Positions 8,149 to 16,886 of a stretch of 56,034 bases of DNA are shown here, one piece after another (positions within the stretch are counted from its first letter, which is position 1; each line of letters begins with the position of its first letter). A program made the translations under genes and the position numbers. The stretch comes from Actinomadura harenae. Its GTDB lineage: Bacteria > Actinomycetota > Actinomycetes > Streptosporangiales > Streptosporangiaceae. Location: assembly GCF_003696215.1 (NCBI RefSeq), contig NZ_RFFG01000053.1, positions 1-56,034 on the forward strand, in the 5' to 3' direction. The notes beneath the pieces were generated by a model that was not told where the DNA came from, searched no databases, and saw only the letters and a list, made by a program, of their open reading frames with translations.

Positions 8149-8868
8149 ATGCTGTGGTTCTGGATCATGTTGCGGATCGTGCTGTCGCCGATCCTCTACC
8201 TGGTTTGGCTGCCGAGGAACTCCGGCATGAAGAACGTCCCCCTGCGGGGCCCCGCGCTGCTGGTCAGCAACCACCTGTCGTTCGCCGACCACTTCTTCGG
8301 GCCGCTGCCGCTGATGCGCCCGATCCTGTTCATCGGCAAGCGCGAGTACTTCACCGGCAAGGGGATCAAGGGCCTGATCAGCAAGGGCTTCTTCACCGGC
8401 GTCGGCGTCGTCCCGGTGGACCGCACCGGCGGCAGCGCCGCCGAGGCCGCGCTCCAGACCGGCCTGCGGATCCTCGGCGAGGGCAAGCTGCTCGGCATCT
8501 ACCCCGAGGGCACCCGCGCCCCCGACAACCGGCTTTACCGGGGCAAGACGGGCGTGGCCCGGCTGGCGCTGGCGTCCCGGGTCCCGGTGATCCCGATGGC
8601 CATGATCGACACCTTCGAGATGATGCCGCCCGGCCAGGCGCTGCCGAACCTGCGTCCGCGTCCGGGCGTCCGGTTCGGCGAGCCGCTCGACTTCTCCGAG
8701 TACTACGGTCAGGAGGACGACCGGGAGGTGCTCCGGAAGGTCACCGACCAGATCATGATGGCGATCCGCGAGCTGTCCGGTCAGGAGTACGTCGACCGGT
8801 ACGCCGCCGACGTGAAGGCCGAGCTCTCCGGAAGGACCCCGCGCCCGTCCTCGGACGACGACGAGTAG
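8149..8868 (+). CDS. plsC: 1-acyl-sn-glycerol-3-phosphate acyltransferase (PlsC family)
   Basis: 239 residues. It would acylate lysophosphatidic acid or a related acceptor at the membrane in phospholipid synthesis. The HX4D active site is visible in NHLSFADHFF, and YPEGTRAPD forms the second acceptor-binding block. The N-terminus (about residues 3-22) is a hydrophobic membrane anchor, and the C-terminus is acidic and disordered. AGGAAGG precedes ATG 8149. macS starts 4 bp after its stop, so the two are cotranscribed, as in streptomycetes. The acyltransferase cannot be distinguished from other PlsC-like enzymes by sequence alone. Confidence 0.88.
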   Translation: MLWFWIMLRIVLSPILYLVWLPRNSGMKNVPLRGPALLVSNHLSFADHFFGPLPLMRPILFIGKREYFTGKGIKGLISKGFFTGVGVVPVDRTGGSAAEAALQTGLRILGEGKLLGIYPEGTRAPDNRLYRGKTGVARLALASRVPVIPMAMIDTFEMMPPGQALPNLRPRPGVRFGEPLDFSEYYGQEDDREVLRKVTDQIMMAIRELSGQEYVDRYAADVKAELSGRTPRPSSDDDE

Positions 8869-8872
8869 CGGG

Positions 8873-10066
8873 GTGGGCGTCGGGTCGGCGCTCTGGCGCT
8901 CGATCGCGGTCTACCGCTTCCTCGCCCTGCTCTACGCGGGCGTGCTGATCGTCTGGAACCAGGACAAGTACGAACGTCCCTACGCGGCGTGGATCGTCCT
9001 GGCCGGGATGGCGCTCTGGACCGGCTACGCCACCCTCGCCTACGGCGGCGGGCGCAAGCAGCGCTGGCCGCTGCTCATCGCGGACCTGGCCGTCGCCGCC
9101 GCGTCCGTCCTGGCGACCTCGTGGGTCGAGACGTCGTCGGGGATCGCCCAGGGGCGCCCGACGATCCCGGTCGCGTGGGTCGTGGCCGCGCTGCTCGCCT
9201 GGGCGGTGTCCGGCGGACGGCGGCTCGGCCTGCTCGCCGCCGCCGTGATCGGGGCGGCCGACATGGTCGTCCACGTGCTGAACGCGTCGGCTCCCGGCCC
9301 GGTGACGTTCAGCAACATCGTCCTGCTGTTCCTCACGGGGCTGGTCGTCGGGCACGTCGTCCGGATGGCGGTGGACGCCGAGGCCCGCCTCGCCCGCGCC
9401 GTCGAGCTGGAGGCGTCCACGCGGGAGCGGGAACGGCTGGCCCGCGACATCCACGACTCGGTCCTCCAGGTGCTCGCGATGGTGCAGCGGCGGGGCGCGG
9501 AGGCGGGCGGCGAGGCCGCCGAGCTGGGGCGTCTCGCGGGCGAGCAGGAGGCGGCGCTCCGCACCCTGATCACCGGCGCGCCCGTCCCGCGGCCCCGTCC
9601 GCCCCGTGGACGCCGGCACGCCCTGGCCCTGGAGACGCCCGCGTCCGGCGGGGGCGCGCCGCCGCCGGGGGAGCCCGACCTCCGGGCGCGCCTGACCGTC
9701 CTCGCCTCGGCCCGCGTGAGCGTCGCGACCCCGGCGACCCCGGTCCTGCTCCCCGGGCACGTCGTGGACGAGCTGACGGCGGCCGTGGAGGCCGCCCTGG
9801 CGAACGTCCGCGCCCACGCGGGGGAGGACGCCCGCGCCTGGGTCCTCCTCGAGGACGACGGCGCGGACGAGGTGATCGTCAGCGTCCGCGACGACGGTCC
9901 CGGCATCCCGCCCGGCCGCCTCGAGATCGCCGAGGCCGACGGCCGTCTCGGCGTCGCCCAGTCGATCCGGGGCCGCCTCCGGGACCTCGGCGGCACCGTC
10001 GCGATCCACTCCACGCCGGGCGAGGGCACCGAGCTCGAACTGACCGTCCGCCGCGCCGCCCCCTGA
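8873..10066 (+). CDS. macS: MacS-family sensor histidine kinase
   Basis: 397 residues. The N-terminal half holds about five membrane helices (residues 14-30, 40-57, 66-82, 100-134, 146-166). The HisKA_3-type dimerisation block follows with phospho-acceptor H194 in RERLARDIHDSVLQV. A Pro/Arg-rich linker leads to a short HATPase with VRDDGPGIPP and LGVAQSI. The N-box is AALANVRAHA. MacS normally partners the LuxR-type MacR, which in S. coelicolor controls morphogenesis and actinorhodin. Here the next gene is convergent and a MacR-like regulator lies 12.6 kb away at 22669. The start is GTG 8873, 4 bp after plsC, with a poor ribosome binding site, so translation is probably coupled. Confidence 0.88.
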   Translation: MGVGSALWRSIAVYRFLALLYAGVLIVWNQDKYERPYAAWIVLAGMALWTGYATLAYGGGRKQRWPLLIADLAVAAASVLATSWVETSSGIAQGRPTIPVAWVVAALLAWAVSGGRRLGLLAAAVIGAADMVVHVLNASAPGPVTFSNIVLLFLTGLVVGHVVRMAVDAEARLARAVELEASTRERERLARDIHDSVLQVLAMVQRRGAEAGGEAAELGRLAGEQEAALRTLITGAPVPRPRPPRGRRHALALETPASGGGAPPPGEPDLRARLTVLASARVSVATPATPVLLPGHVVDELTAAVEAALANVRAHAGEDARAWVLLEDDGADEVIVSVRDDGPGIPPGRLEIAEADGRLGVAQSIRGRLRDLGGTVAIHSTPGEGTELELTVRRAAP

Positions 10067-10082
10067 CGCGGACGCCGCGTCC

Positions 10083-10793
10083 CTACTCGCCGGGCGCGCC
10101 GGGTTCGCCGGGTTCGCCGACCGTGACCAGGCCCGACTCGTAGGCGCGGATGACGAGCTGGACGCGGTCGCGCGCGCCGAGCTTGGCCAGCAGGCTCGCC
10201 ACGTGCGCCTTCGCCGTCCCCGGGCTGATGTGGAGGCGTTCGCCCAGTTCGGCGTTCGACAGGCCGCGTCCGACGAGGGCCAGGACCTCGCGTTCGCGCG
10301 CGGTGACCCCGGGCAGCGGGGCGGGTCCGGCCCGTCCCGCGCGCCCGTCCCGTCCCGCGCGGGCGCCGCCCGAGGCGGCGAAGTCGGCGATGAGACGGCG
10401 GGTGACGGTGGGGGCGAGCAGCGCGTCCCCGCGCGCGACCACCCTGATGGCGGCGAGGATGTCGTCCAGCGCCATGTCCTTCACCAGGAAGCCGCTCGCC
10501 CCGGCGCGCAGCGCCGCGTACACGTTCGCGTCCTCGTCGTAGGTGGTGAGGACGACGACGCGCGCCGCCGGGACGTCCGTGGTGATCATCTCGGTGGCCT
10601 CGACACCGCCCATCCCCGGCATGCGCAGGTCCATGACCACCACGTCCGGGCGCAGGTCGCGGACGAGCCGGACGGCCTGCCCGCCGCTGCCCGCCTCACC
10701 GGCGACCTCGAGGTCCGGCGTGGCGTCCACGACCATGCGCAGCCCCGCGCGGACCAGTTCCTGGTCGTCGACGAGGACGATCCGGACCGTCAT
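10083..10793 (-). CDS. LuxR-family response regulator (NarL/DesR type)
   Basis: 236 residues. The receiver domain has DD at 9-10, phospho-acceptor D55 in VVVMDLRMPG, and K at the end of SGFLVKDM. An unusually long linker rich in Gly, Arg and Ala (about 150-170) precedes the GerE/LuxR helix-turn-helix TAREREVLALVGRGLSNAEL. Its ATG (10791-10793) overlaps the stop of the sensor kinase by 4 bp (ATGA), so the pair is coupled. The likely targets are its own operon and the divergent ABC transporter, since 18-bp direct repeats lie between them. A second LuxR regulator (MacR-like) occurs at 22669; the two are clearly different subfamilies. Confidence 0.92.
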   Translation of the reverse strand: MTVRIVLVDDQELVRAGLRMVVDATPDLEVAGEAGSGGQAVRLVRDLRPDVVVMDLRMPGMGGVEATEMITTDVPAARVVVLTTYDEDANVYAALRAGASGFLVKDMALDDILAAIRVVARGDALLAPTVTRRLIADFAASGGARAGRDGRAGRAGPAPLPGVTAREREVLALVGRGLSNAELGERLHISPGTAKAHVASLLAKLGARDRVQLVIRAYESGLVTVGEPGEPGAPGE

Positions 10794-11965
10794 CGCGCCT
10801 CCCCGGGAAGCGGCAGGGACGCGCTGACCCGGAACCCGCCGCCCGGACAGGGCCCGGCGCTGAACCGCCCGCCCAGCAGCGCGACGCGCTCGCGCATCCC
10901 CGGGATCCCGTGGCCCTCGCCGTCCCCGGCGCCGCCTCCGCGTCCGCCGTCGGTGATCTCGAGGGCGAGCGCGTCCGGGCGGCGCTCGATCGCCACCCGG
11001 CAGCGGCCGACCCCGGCGTGCCGGACGACGTTCGTCACCGACTCCTGGACGATCCGGAAGGCGGCGTGGTCGACGGTCGGCGGCAGCGGCCCCCGGACGC
11101 CGTGCCACCGCACGTCCACCTCCACGCCCGCCGCGCGCGTGGTCGCGGCCAGCCGGTCGAGGCCGTCCAGCCCGGCGAGCTCGTCCGCGCGCGGGACGTC
11201 GTCGCGTCCGGTGCCGTGTCCGGTGTCGGCCCGGCGCATGATGTCGAGCATGCCGCGCAGGTCGCGGAGCGTCTGCCTGCTGGTGTCCTCGATGGTGCGC
11301 AGTGCACCCTCGGCCTGGTCCGGCGAGGCGCGCAGCACCCGGTGCCCGGCCCCGGCCTGGATGGCGATGACGCCGACGCTGTGCGCCACCATGTCGTGCA
11401 GCTCGCGCGCGATGCGCAGCCGTTCCTCGGTCACCGCCCGCGCCGCCTCGTGCGCGCGCAACGCCTCGCCGTACTCGCGCTGCTGCCGCAGGGACGTCCC
11501 GGCGAGCCAGGCCGCCATGATGCTCAGCGCGACCAGCACCGCCAGGCCGAGGAAGCCGGGCACCAGCATCCGCTCCCAGCCCCGTTCGCGGACCAGGACG
11601 GTGATCCACGGGATCTCCACGCCCAGGAGCGTGACGGCCATCGCGACGAGCCCGTCCCGCCTGCCGCGCGTGGCGGTGAGGTGCGAGAGGACGAGGCCCG
11701 CCGACAGCAGCAGCGGCCACGCCTGTTCGAGCCGCAGCCCCGCCGCCGCGCACACCGAGATCTCGGCCAGCAGCACCAGCAGGACCGGCCGCGGACGCGT
11801 CCGCGCCCATCCGAGCGGCAACGCGAGGACCGCCATCGCCGCGAGCAGGACGAACGGGTTCCTGGCCAGCGCGTCCGGCGGACGGCCGGACGGATGGGAG
11901 GCGGTCAGGGCCAGCGTCAGCGCCGCCGGGGCGCTCACCGTGCGGATCACGTTTCCCGGGTGCAC
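10790..11965 (-). CDS. Sensor histidine kinase (DesK/LiaS-like, HisKA_3)
   Basis: 391 residues. Hydrophobic helices cover about residues 37-52, 59-75, 84-96, 105-125 and 136-156. Then comes the HisKA_3 block with H190 in RIARELHDMVAHS, the N-box ESVTNVVRHAG, and a G-box with GHGIPGMRERV. It would autophosphorylate and transfer phosphate to the overlapping response regulator. The GTG at 11965 is preceded by TAGGCT and 6 nt, with no Shine-Dalgarno, so the operon is probably leaderless. The signal is unknown; this architecture beside an ABC exporter often senses membrane or antibiotic stress. Confidence 0.9.
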   Translation of the reverse strand: MHPGNVIRTVSAPAALTLALTASHPSGRPPDALARNPFVLLAAMAVLALPLGWARTRPRPVLLVLLAEISVCAAAGLRLEQAWPLLLSAGLVLSHLTATRGRRDGLVAMAVTLLGVEIPWITVLVRERGWERMLVPGFLGLAVLVALSIMAAWLAGTSLRQQREYGEALRAHEAARAVTEERLRIARELHDMVAHSVGVIAIQAGAGHRVLRASPDQAEGALRTIEDTSRQTLRDLRGMLDIMRRADTGHGTGRDDVPRADELAGLDGLDRLAATTRAAGVEVDVRWHGVRGPLPPTVDHAAFRIVQESVTNVVRHAGVGRCRVAIERRPDALALEITDGGRGGGAGDGEGHGIPGMRERVALLGGRFSAGPCPGGGFRVSASLPLPGEAR

Positions 11966-11971
11966 GAACGG

Positions 11972-11977
11972 AGCCTA
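11972..11977 (-). promoter_or_regulatory. -10 element of a leaderless promoter for the sensor kinase operon
   Basis: Read leftward, TAGGCT is followed by 6 nt and the GTG at 11965. Confidence 0.55.
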
Positions 11978-12011
11978 GACGCCGCGGGCGGGCCGGGGCG
12001 TCCGCCCTGGG

Positions 12012-12068
12012 GCCTACGCCTGCGGGCATAGGCCCGGAGGCCAGGTCCCCTAGGCCCGGAGGCCAGGT
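12012..12068. promoter_or_regulatory. 18-bp direct repeats between divergent two-component and ABC operons
   Basis: TAGGCCCGGAGGCCAGGT occurs twice without mismatch (12029-12046 and 12051-12068), spaced 22 bp start to start, about two helical turns. The first copy overlaps an inverted repeat GGCCTA/TAGGCC (12012-12034). This is where the LuxR-type regulator should bind; that assignment is inference. Confidence 0.55.
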
Positions 12069-12125
12069 TCGGCGCGCGGAGACCTGCCGCCGGGCCGATG
12101 CCGCGCGTCCGGGCCGTCCGGAAGC

Positions 12126-13046
12126 GTGGACGGCGTGATCGAAGTCAACGGACTGACCAAGCGCTACGGGGACGTCGTCGCCGTGAACGACCTGAGCTTC
12201 ACGGTGCCGGACGGGCTCGTCACCGGGTTCCTCGGGCCGAACGGCGCGGGCAAGAGCACGACGATGCGCATGATCCTCGGCCTGAACCGCCCCACCTCCG
12301 GGACGGCCACCGTCGACGGCCGTCCCTTCACCGGATGGCGTTCGGGGCTGCACCACGTCGGCGCTCTGCTGGACGCGGGCGACGTCCACCCCGGGCGCGG
12401 CGCGCGGGCGCACCTGTCCGCGCTGGCCCGCACCAACGGGCTGCCCTCCCGGCGCGTCGGCGAGGTGCTCGAGGAGGTCGGGCTCACCGGCGCCGCGCGC
12501 CGCCGGGTCGGCGGGTTCTCGCTCGGCATGCGGCAGCGGCTCGGGATCGCGGCCGCGCTGCTCGGCGACCCGCCCGTCCTGCTGTTCGACGAGCCCGTGA
12601 ACGGACTGGACCCCGAGGGCGTCCGCTGGGTGCGCGGCCTGTTCCGGAGCCTCGCCGCCGAGGGCCGGACGGTGCTGGTGTCCAGCCACCTGATGAGCGA
12701 GATGGAGCACACGGCCGACCGCCTCGTCGTCGTCGGACGCGGCGAGCTCATCGCCGAGGAGACCGTCGCCGAGTTCGCCGCGCGCGGCGGGCGGGCGCGC
12801 GTCACCGTCCGCGCCCCGGAGGCCGTCCGGCTCGTCCCGTTCCTGACCGCCGCCGGGGCGGCCGTCGACGCCGACGGCCCGGGATCCCTGACCGTCACGG
12901 GCCTGCCCGCGGCGGAGGTGGGCGAACTGGCCTTCCGCAACCACATCGTCCTGCACGAACTGACGGCGCATCGCGCGTCCTTGGAGGAGGCGTTCATGGA
13001 ACTGACCGCCGACCGCACGCAGTACCGGGCGGAGGCGGCGCGATGA
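12126..13046 (+). CDS. ABC transporter ATP-binding protein
   Basis: 306 residues. It is the nucleotide-binding subunit of an ABC-2-type exporter. Walker A GPNGAGKST begins at residue 37. The signature region is GGFSLGMRQRLG (a degenerate LSGGQ, usual in this subfamily). Walker B is LLFDEP, and the switch histidine is in SSHLMSEMEH. The C-terminal 80 residues form the extension typical of DrrA/CcmA-like exporters. The stop overlaps the permease start by 4 bp (ATGA). GTG 12126 or GTG 12135 may be the start, since neither has a strong ribosome binding site. The divergent two-component system probably regulates it; the substrate is unknown. Confidence 0.93.
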   Translation: MDGVIEVNGLTKRYGDVVAVNDLSFTVPDGLVTGFLGPNGAGKSTTMRMILGLNRPTSGTATVDGRPFTGWRSGLHHVGALLDAGDVHPGRGARAHLSALARTNGLPSRRVGEVLEEVGLTGAARRRVGGFSLGMRQRLGIAAALLGDPPVLLFDEPVNGLDPEGVRWVRGLFRSLAAEGRTVLVSSHLMSEMEHTADRLVVVGRGELIAEETVAEFAARGGRARVTVRAPEAVRLVPFLTAAGAAVDADGPGSLTVTGLPAAEVGELAFRNHIVLHELTAHRASLEEAFMELTADRTQYRAEAAR

Positions 13047-13897
13047 GCACGGCCGTCGGACGGTCCGCGCCGCCGGTGACGCGGCGCTACTCCGCCGCCG
13101 ATCCGCGCGTCCGGTTCCGGGATCTGGTGGCCGCCGAGTGGATCAAGCTGAGGTCGCTGCGCTCGACCTGGTGGGTGCTCGGTCTCGGCGTCCTGCTGCT
13201 CCTGCTGGCCGCCGCGCAGAAGAGCATCGGCGACTACGACGTCTGGCCGACCTTCCGCGCGCGGGAGCGGGCCGACTTCGACCCGATGTCGCCCGCGTTC
13301 AGCCAGATGAGCGCCGTCCTGCTCGTCGTGGGCTCGGGGGTGGTCGGGGCTCTGACGCTCGTCGGCGAGTACGCCACCGGGCTGGTCCGCACCACGTTCA
13401 CCGCCGTCCCGGCGCGGCACCGGGTCGTCCTCGCCAAGATCGCCGTCGTCACGGCCGTCATGCTGGCCGTGGGGGCCTTCGTCGCGCTCAGCACGTTCGC
13501 GGTGAGCCAGGCGATCCTGTCCGGACGGGGCATCGCGCTGTCCCTGGACGACCCGGGCGTCCCCCGCGTCCTGGCCGCGAACGCGCTGCTCGCCCCGCTC
13601 GCGGCGCTCGCCGGCATGGGGATCGGCGCGCTGCTGCGCCACACGGCGGGAACGGTCGTGGCGGTGATCGGGCTGCTGGTGATCCTGCCGATGATGGTGA
13701 AGCCGAACGTCCACCAGTGGGCGAACGACCTCTACATGTGCCTGCCCTTCTACGACTGGGCGCTGTGCCTGTCCCAGCGGCATCCGCGCGTGAATCCGGC
13801 GCTCCCCACGGTCACCGTGTCGTGGCTCGTCTTCGCGGCCTGGGCCGTGGCGTCCGCGGCGGTGGCCGTCGCGGTCGTCCGGCGGCGGGACGTGTGA
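13043..13897 (+). CDS. ABC-2 type transporter permease
   Basis: 284 residues with about six membrane helices: residues 44-60, 88-108, 128-155, 175-195, 205-221 and 258-279. The N-terminal VAAEWIKLRSLRSTWWVL is characteristic of actinomycete ABC-2 permeases. It forms the membrane half of the exporter whose ATPase overlaps it by 4 bp. The pair resembles systems that export lipids, peptides or drugs; no substrate can be assigned. ATG 13043 is fixed by the overlap. Confidence 0.9.
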   Translation: MSTAVGRSAPPVTRRYSAADPRVRFRDLVAAEWIKLRSLRSTWWVLGLGVLLLLLAAAQKSIGDYDVWPTFRARERADFDPMSPAFSQMSAVLLVVGSGVVGALTLVGEYATGLVRTTFTAVPARHRVVLAKIAVVTAVMLAVGAFVALSTFAVSQAILSGRGIALSLDDPGVPRVLAANALLAPLAALAGMGIGALLRHTAGTVVAVIGLLVILPMMVKPNVHQWANDLYMCLPFYDWALCLSQRHPRVNPALPTVTVSWLVFAAWAVASAAVAVAVVRRRDV

Positions 13898-13985
13898 GGC
13901 CACCTCGAAGATCACCCGCGCGGGGGAGCGTCGCGCCTCGCGCGGGGGAGGCGGGCGCCCCGGCCTCCGTCCCAGACTCGTGATC

Positions 13986-14936
13986 ATGGATGGACGGACG
14001 AGGGTTCGGCGCTGGGCGGGCTTCGGCGCGGCGGGCACCCTGGCGATGTATCTGCTGGTCAAGGTCGTGTGGGTGGTCGTCGCGCTCGGCACCGGACGGT
14101 CCCCCGTGCACGGGATGGGCACCGGTGCGTGGATCGCGCTGAACACGCTCACGGTCGGGATGGCGGTCGTCGGCATCGGGCTGGCGCTGGCGCTGGCCTG
14201 CGACTGGGGGCTGCGCCTGCCCGCCGCGCCGGTGCTGCTGTTCGCGTGGATCGCGGGCGGCCTGCTGATCTCGGCCGTCCCGTTCAGCCTGCTCGGGTCC
14301 CTGGTCGGCGGCGGCGGCGGTGACGACGGCGGCGGCGCGTCCTCGGACGACGGGGGGATGCCGTCCTGGGAGGCGCTGCTCATCATGGTCGGGTTCGCCG
14401 GGATGGCCGTCGGCGTCGCGATCGCGCTGCCCATTTACCTGCGCGAACGCTGGCCGCGCGCGCTCACCGGACGGGTCGGGGCGCTGCGGGCCGCGAACGC
14501 GCCCTGGGCCGTGATGGCGGCGGTCGCCGCGATCGCCGTCGCCGACCTGTACTGGGCGGCCGGCGGCGGCGCGGCGACGAACCCGCACTACAAGGACGGC
14601 CTGGACGCCACCGCCCGCTCGCTCCTCATCGGGGACGCGTTCTGGGCCGCGGCCGGGGCGGCGAGCGCGTGGGTCCTCGCGGGCCGCGCGCGGAACCTGC
14701 CGCTCCGGCTCCCGGTGGCGGCGGCGTTCGTCGCGTCCGGGTCACTGGTGGGCTGGGGCCTGTGGCGGCTGCCGTTCGCCGTGCTGCGTCCGGGCGACTT
14801 CGAGCCCTATGAGCGGCCCTGGGCCTCCATCGCCGTGAACGCGGTCAGCGTGGCCGCGGGGGTGGCCCTGGCCGTCCACCTGGCCAGGGCCGTCCGCGCG
14901 CGGACCGGCGGTCAGGAGCCCGCGGACGCGAAGTAG
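13986..14936 (+). CDS. Multi-pass membrane protein of unknown function
   Basis: 316 residues with about eight hydrophobic segments. A Gly/Asp/Ser-rich loop (GGGGGDDGGG, then SSDDGG) separates helices 3 and 4. I do not recognise a named family; its organisation resembles hypothetical membrane proteins found near ABC-2 exporters in actinomycetes. ATG 13986 was chosen; a GTG 6 nt earlier is also possible and there is no clear ribosome binding site. Its 3' end overlaps the convergent SDR gene by 25 bp. It lies 88 bp after the permease, so it may belong to that operon. Confidence 0.7.
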   Translation: MDGRTRVRRWAGFGAAGTLAMYLLVKVVWVVVALGTGRSPVHGMGTGAWIALNTLTVGMAVVGIGLALALACDWGLRLPAAPVLLFAWIAGGLLISAVPFSLLGSLVGGGGGDDGGGASSDDGGMPSWEALLIMVGFAGMAVGVAIALPIYLRERWPRALTGRVGALRAANAPWAVMAAVAAIAVADLYWAAGGGAATNPHYKDGLDATARSLLIGDAFWAAAGAASAWVLAGRARNLPLRLPVAAAFVASGSLVGWGLWRLPFAVLRPGDFEPYERPWASIAVNAVSVAAGVALAVHLARAVRARTGGQEPADAK

Positions 14937-15817
14937 TGGCCCTCGTCCAGGTCCGCGATCAGGCCCGGGTGCGCGGGCTCCCAGCCGAGCAGCGCCCGGG
15001 TCCTGGCGCTGGAGGCGGGGGCGTCCATCGAGACCACGTGCCCCAGGAACCCGAAGTGCTCCCCGACGTCCGACGCGGGGACGGACACGACCGGAAGGGA
15101 CAGGTGCCGTCCGATGACCTCGGCGATCTCGCGGGTCGGCACGCCCTCGTCGGCCATGCAGTGGAGCCGCGAACCCGCCGGGGCGCCCTCCAGCGCCAGC
15201 CGGTACAGGCGCGCCGCGTCCAGCCGGTGGACGGCGGGCCAGACGTTCGCGCCGTCCCCCGGGTAGCCCGAGACGCCCCGCTCCCGCGCGATGTCGATCA
15301 GGACCGGGACGAACGCCTTGTCGCCGGGGCCGTGCACGGTCGGCGGCAGCCGGACGACCGACGCCCGCACGCCGTCCTCGGCCAGCGCGACCGTCGCCTC
15401 CTCGTTCAGGAACCGGATGTATCCGAACGAACCGGGCGCCTGGCGGGTGTCCTCCGTCGAGACCTCACCCGGCTTCCCCGAACGCGCGACCGCGACCGTC
15501 GTGACGAGCGGACGACCCGACCCGGCGAGCGCCGCGCCCATCGTCTCGATCGCGCGCCGGTCCATCGCGATGCTCTCCTCGAACCGGAAGAAGTCGTGGA
15601 AGGCCAGGTGGATGACGCCGTCCGCCGTCTCCGCCCCCGCCCGCAGGACGTCCAGGTCCTCGATCGACCCGCGCAGGACGTCCGCCCCGGCGGCGCGCAC
15701 CGTCTTCTCGGCCTGGTCCGAACGCGCCAGCCCGACGACCTGGTGCCCGGCGCCCTGCAACTCGCGGATGACCGCGCCGCCGATGTATCCGGACGCGCCG
15801 GTGACGAGAACACGCAT
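14912..15817 (-). CDS. NAD-dependent epimerase/dehydratase-type SDR oxidoreductase
   Basis: 301 residues of the extended/atypical SDR type. The Rossmann nucleotide site is VTGASGYIGG at the N-terminus, and LARSDQAEKTV supports NAD(P) binding. The usual YxxxK is not obvious; FGYIRFLNEEA is in its expected place with Y but not K four residues later, so the catalytic mechanism may differ or the protein may be a binding protein. AGGAG lies about 8 nt before ATG 15817. It is divergent from a LysR regulator with a candidate operator between them, suggesting that LysR controls it. Confidence 0.82.
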   Translation of the reverse strand: MRVLVTGASGYIGGAVIRELQGAGHQVVGLARSDQAEKTVRAAGADVLRGSIEDLDVLRAGAETADGVIHLAFHDFFRFEESIAMDRRAIETMGAALAGSGRPLVTTVAVARSGKPGEVSTEDTRQAPGSFGYIRFLNEEATVALAEDGVRASVVRLPPTVHGPGDKAFVPVLIDIARERGVSGYPGDGANVWPAVHRLDAARLYRLALEGAPAGSRLHCMADEGVPTREIAEVIGRHLSLPVVSVPASDVGEHFGFLGHVVSMDAPASSARTRALLGWEPAHPGLIADLDEGHYFASAGS

Positions 15818-15905
15818 GACTGAAACTCCTGAGAACACGAAGGAACCGGCCGAAACCCGGCCGGACGGCTCCCACCGTCGCCCCGCCGCCCGGCCCGCGT
15901 CCAAT

Positions 15906-15936
15906 GACGCTTGCGCAACGCGTCTTGCGGAACGCG
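15906..15936. promoter_or_regulatory. Candidate LysR operator between SDR gene and lysR
   Basis: CTTGCGCAACGCG (15910-15922) and CTTGCGGAACGCG (15924-15936) are near-identical direct repeats. The first contains the palindrome TTGCGCAA and is flanked by GACGC/GCGTC. Position and symmetry suit the divergent LysR protein. Confidence 0.5.
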
Positions 15937-15968
15937 CATCACCACAGGTCGGACACCGGAACTGCCCC

Positions 15969-15974
15969 TACGCT
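15969..15974 (+). promoter_or_regulatory. -10 element of a leaderless promoter for the LysR gene
   Basis: TACGCT plus 6 nt, then ATG 15981; no Shine-Dalgarno sequence is visible. Confidence 0.5.
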
Positions 15975-15980
15975 GGACGC

Positions 15981-16886
15981 ATGGCCGACTCGCCGCCTCC
16001 GGCGGACCTCGATCTCCGGCTCGTGCGCTGCTTCACCGTCCTCGCCGAACACCGCCACTTCGGCCGCGCCGCCGCCGCGCTGCACCTGACCCAGCCGTCC
16101 CTGAGCAGGCAGATCCGCCGGCTCGAACGGGACCTCGGCGCGCGCCTGGTCGACCGCACCCCGCAGGGCAGCGACCTCACCGAGGCGGGCCGGACGTTCC
16201 TGCCGCTCGCCCGGTCGCTCCTGCGGACGTCGGCACAGGCCGTCGCGCGGACGCGGGCCGCCGCCCGGCCGGACCGGATCGTCATCGGCTACACCTCCGG
16301 CGTGGTCGTCACCCCGGCCGTCCGGGAACTGCGCCGCCTGCACCCGGACGCCGACGTCCGGACCGTCCACGTGTACGCGCCCGAGGCGCGCGAGGCGCTC
16401 CTCGACCACCGGGTGGACGCCCTGGTCAGCCGCCTGCCGTTCCCGACCGGACGGCTGCGCGTGACCGTCCTGTACGACGAGCCGCGCGTCGTGGTCGTCC
16501 CGCTGGAGCACCGCCTCGCGGGCAGGGAGGCGGTCACCCTCGACGACATCGCGGACGAGCCGCTGCCCCGCCTGCGCGGCGCCGACGCCGAATGGGACGC
16601 CTACTGGCGCCTCGACCCCCGCCCCGACGGGCGCCGCGCCCCCGACGGCCCCTACATCGACCGCCTGGAGGAGAAGTTCGAGCTGGTCGCCTCGGGCGAG
16701 GCCATCGCCGTGGCCGCCGGACGACACGGAAACGGCCTCCGCCCAGACCTCACCACCGTCCCCCTGGAAGGCGTGGACCCGAGCCACGTCGTTCTCGCCA
16801 CCCGAGCCGACGACCGCGCCCGCCTCGTCGCCACCTTCCGCAAGTGCGCCCAATCCCACATAAGACCCCCGCACCCACCCGCTTAG
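15981..16886 (+). CDS. LysR-family transcriptional regulator
   Basis: 301 residues. The N-terminal winged helix-turn-helix is clear: LRCF-type start, then HFGRAAAALHLTQPSLSRQIRRLE at about 30-54. The substrate-binding domain begins near residue 92 (RIVIGYTSG). It would control the divergent SDR gene 163 bp away and its own expression in response to an unknown small molecule. The much longer upstream frame is chance. The 3' end overlaps the convergent lipoprotein gene by 4 bp. Confidence 0.92.
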   Translation: MADSPPPADLDLRLVRCFTVLAEHRHFGRAAAALHLTQPSLSRQIRRLERDLGARLVDRTPQGSDLTEAGRTFLPLARSLLRTSAQAVARTRAAARPDRIVIGYTSGVVVTPAVRELRRLHPDADVRTVHVYAPEAREALLDHRVDALVSRLPFPTGRLRVTVLYDEPRVVVVPLEHRLAGREAVTLDDIADEPLPRLRGADAEWDAYWRLDPRPDGRRAPDGPYIDRLEEKFELVASGEAIAVAAGRHGNGLRPDLTTVPLEGVDPSHVVLATRADDRARLVATFRKCAQSHIRPPHPPA

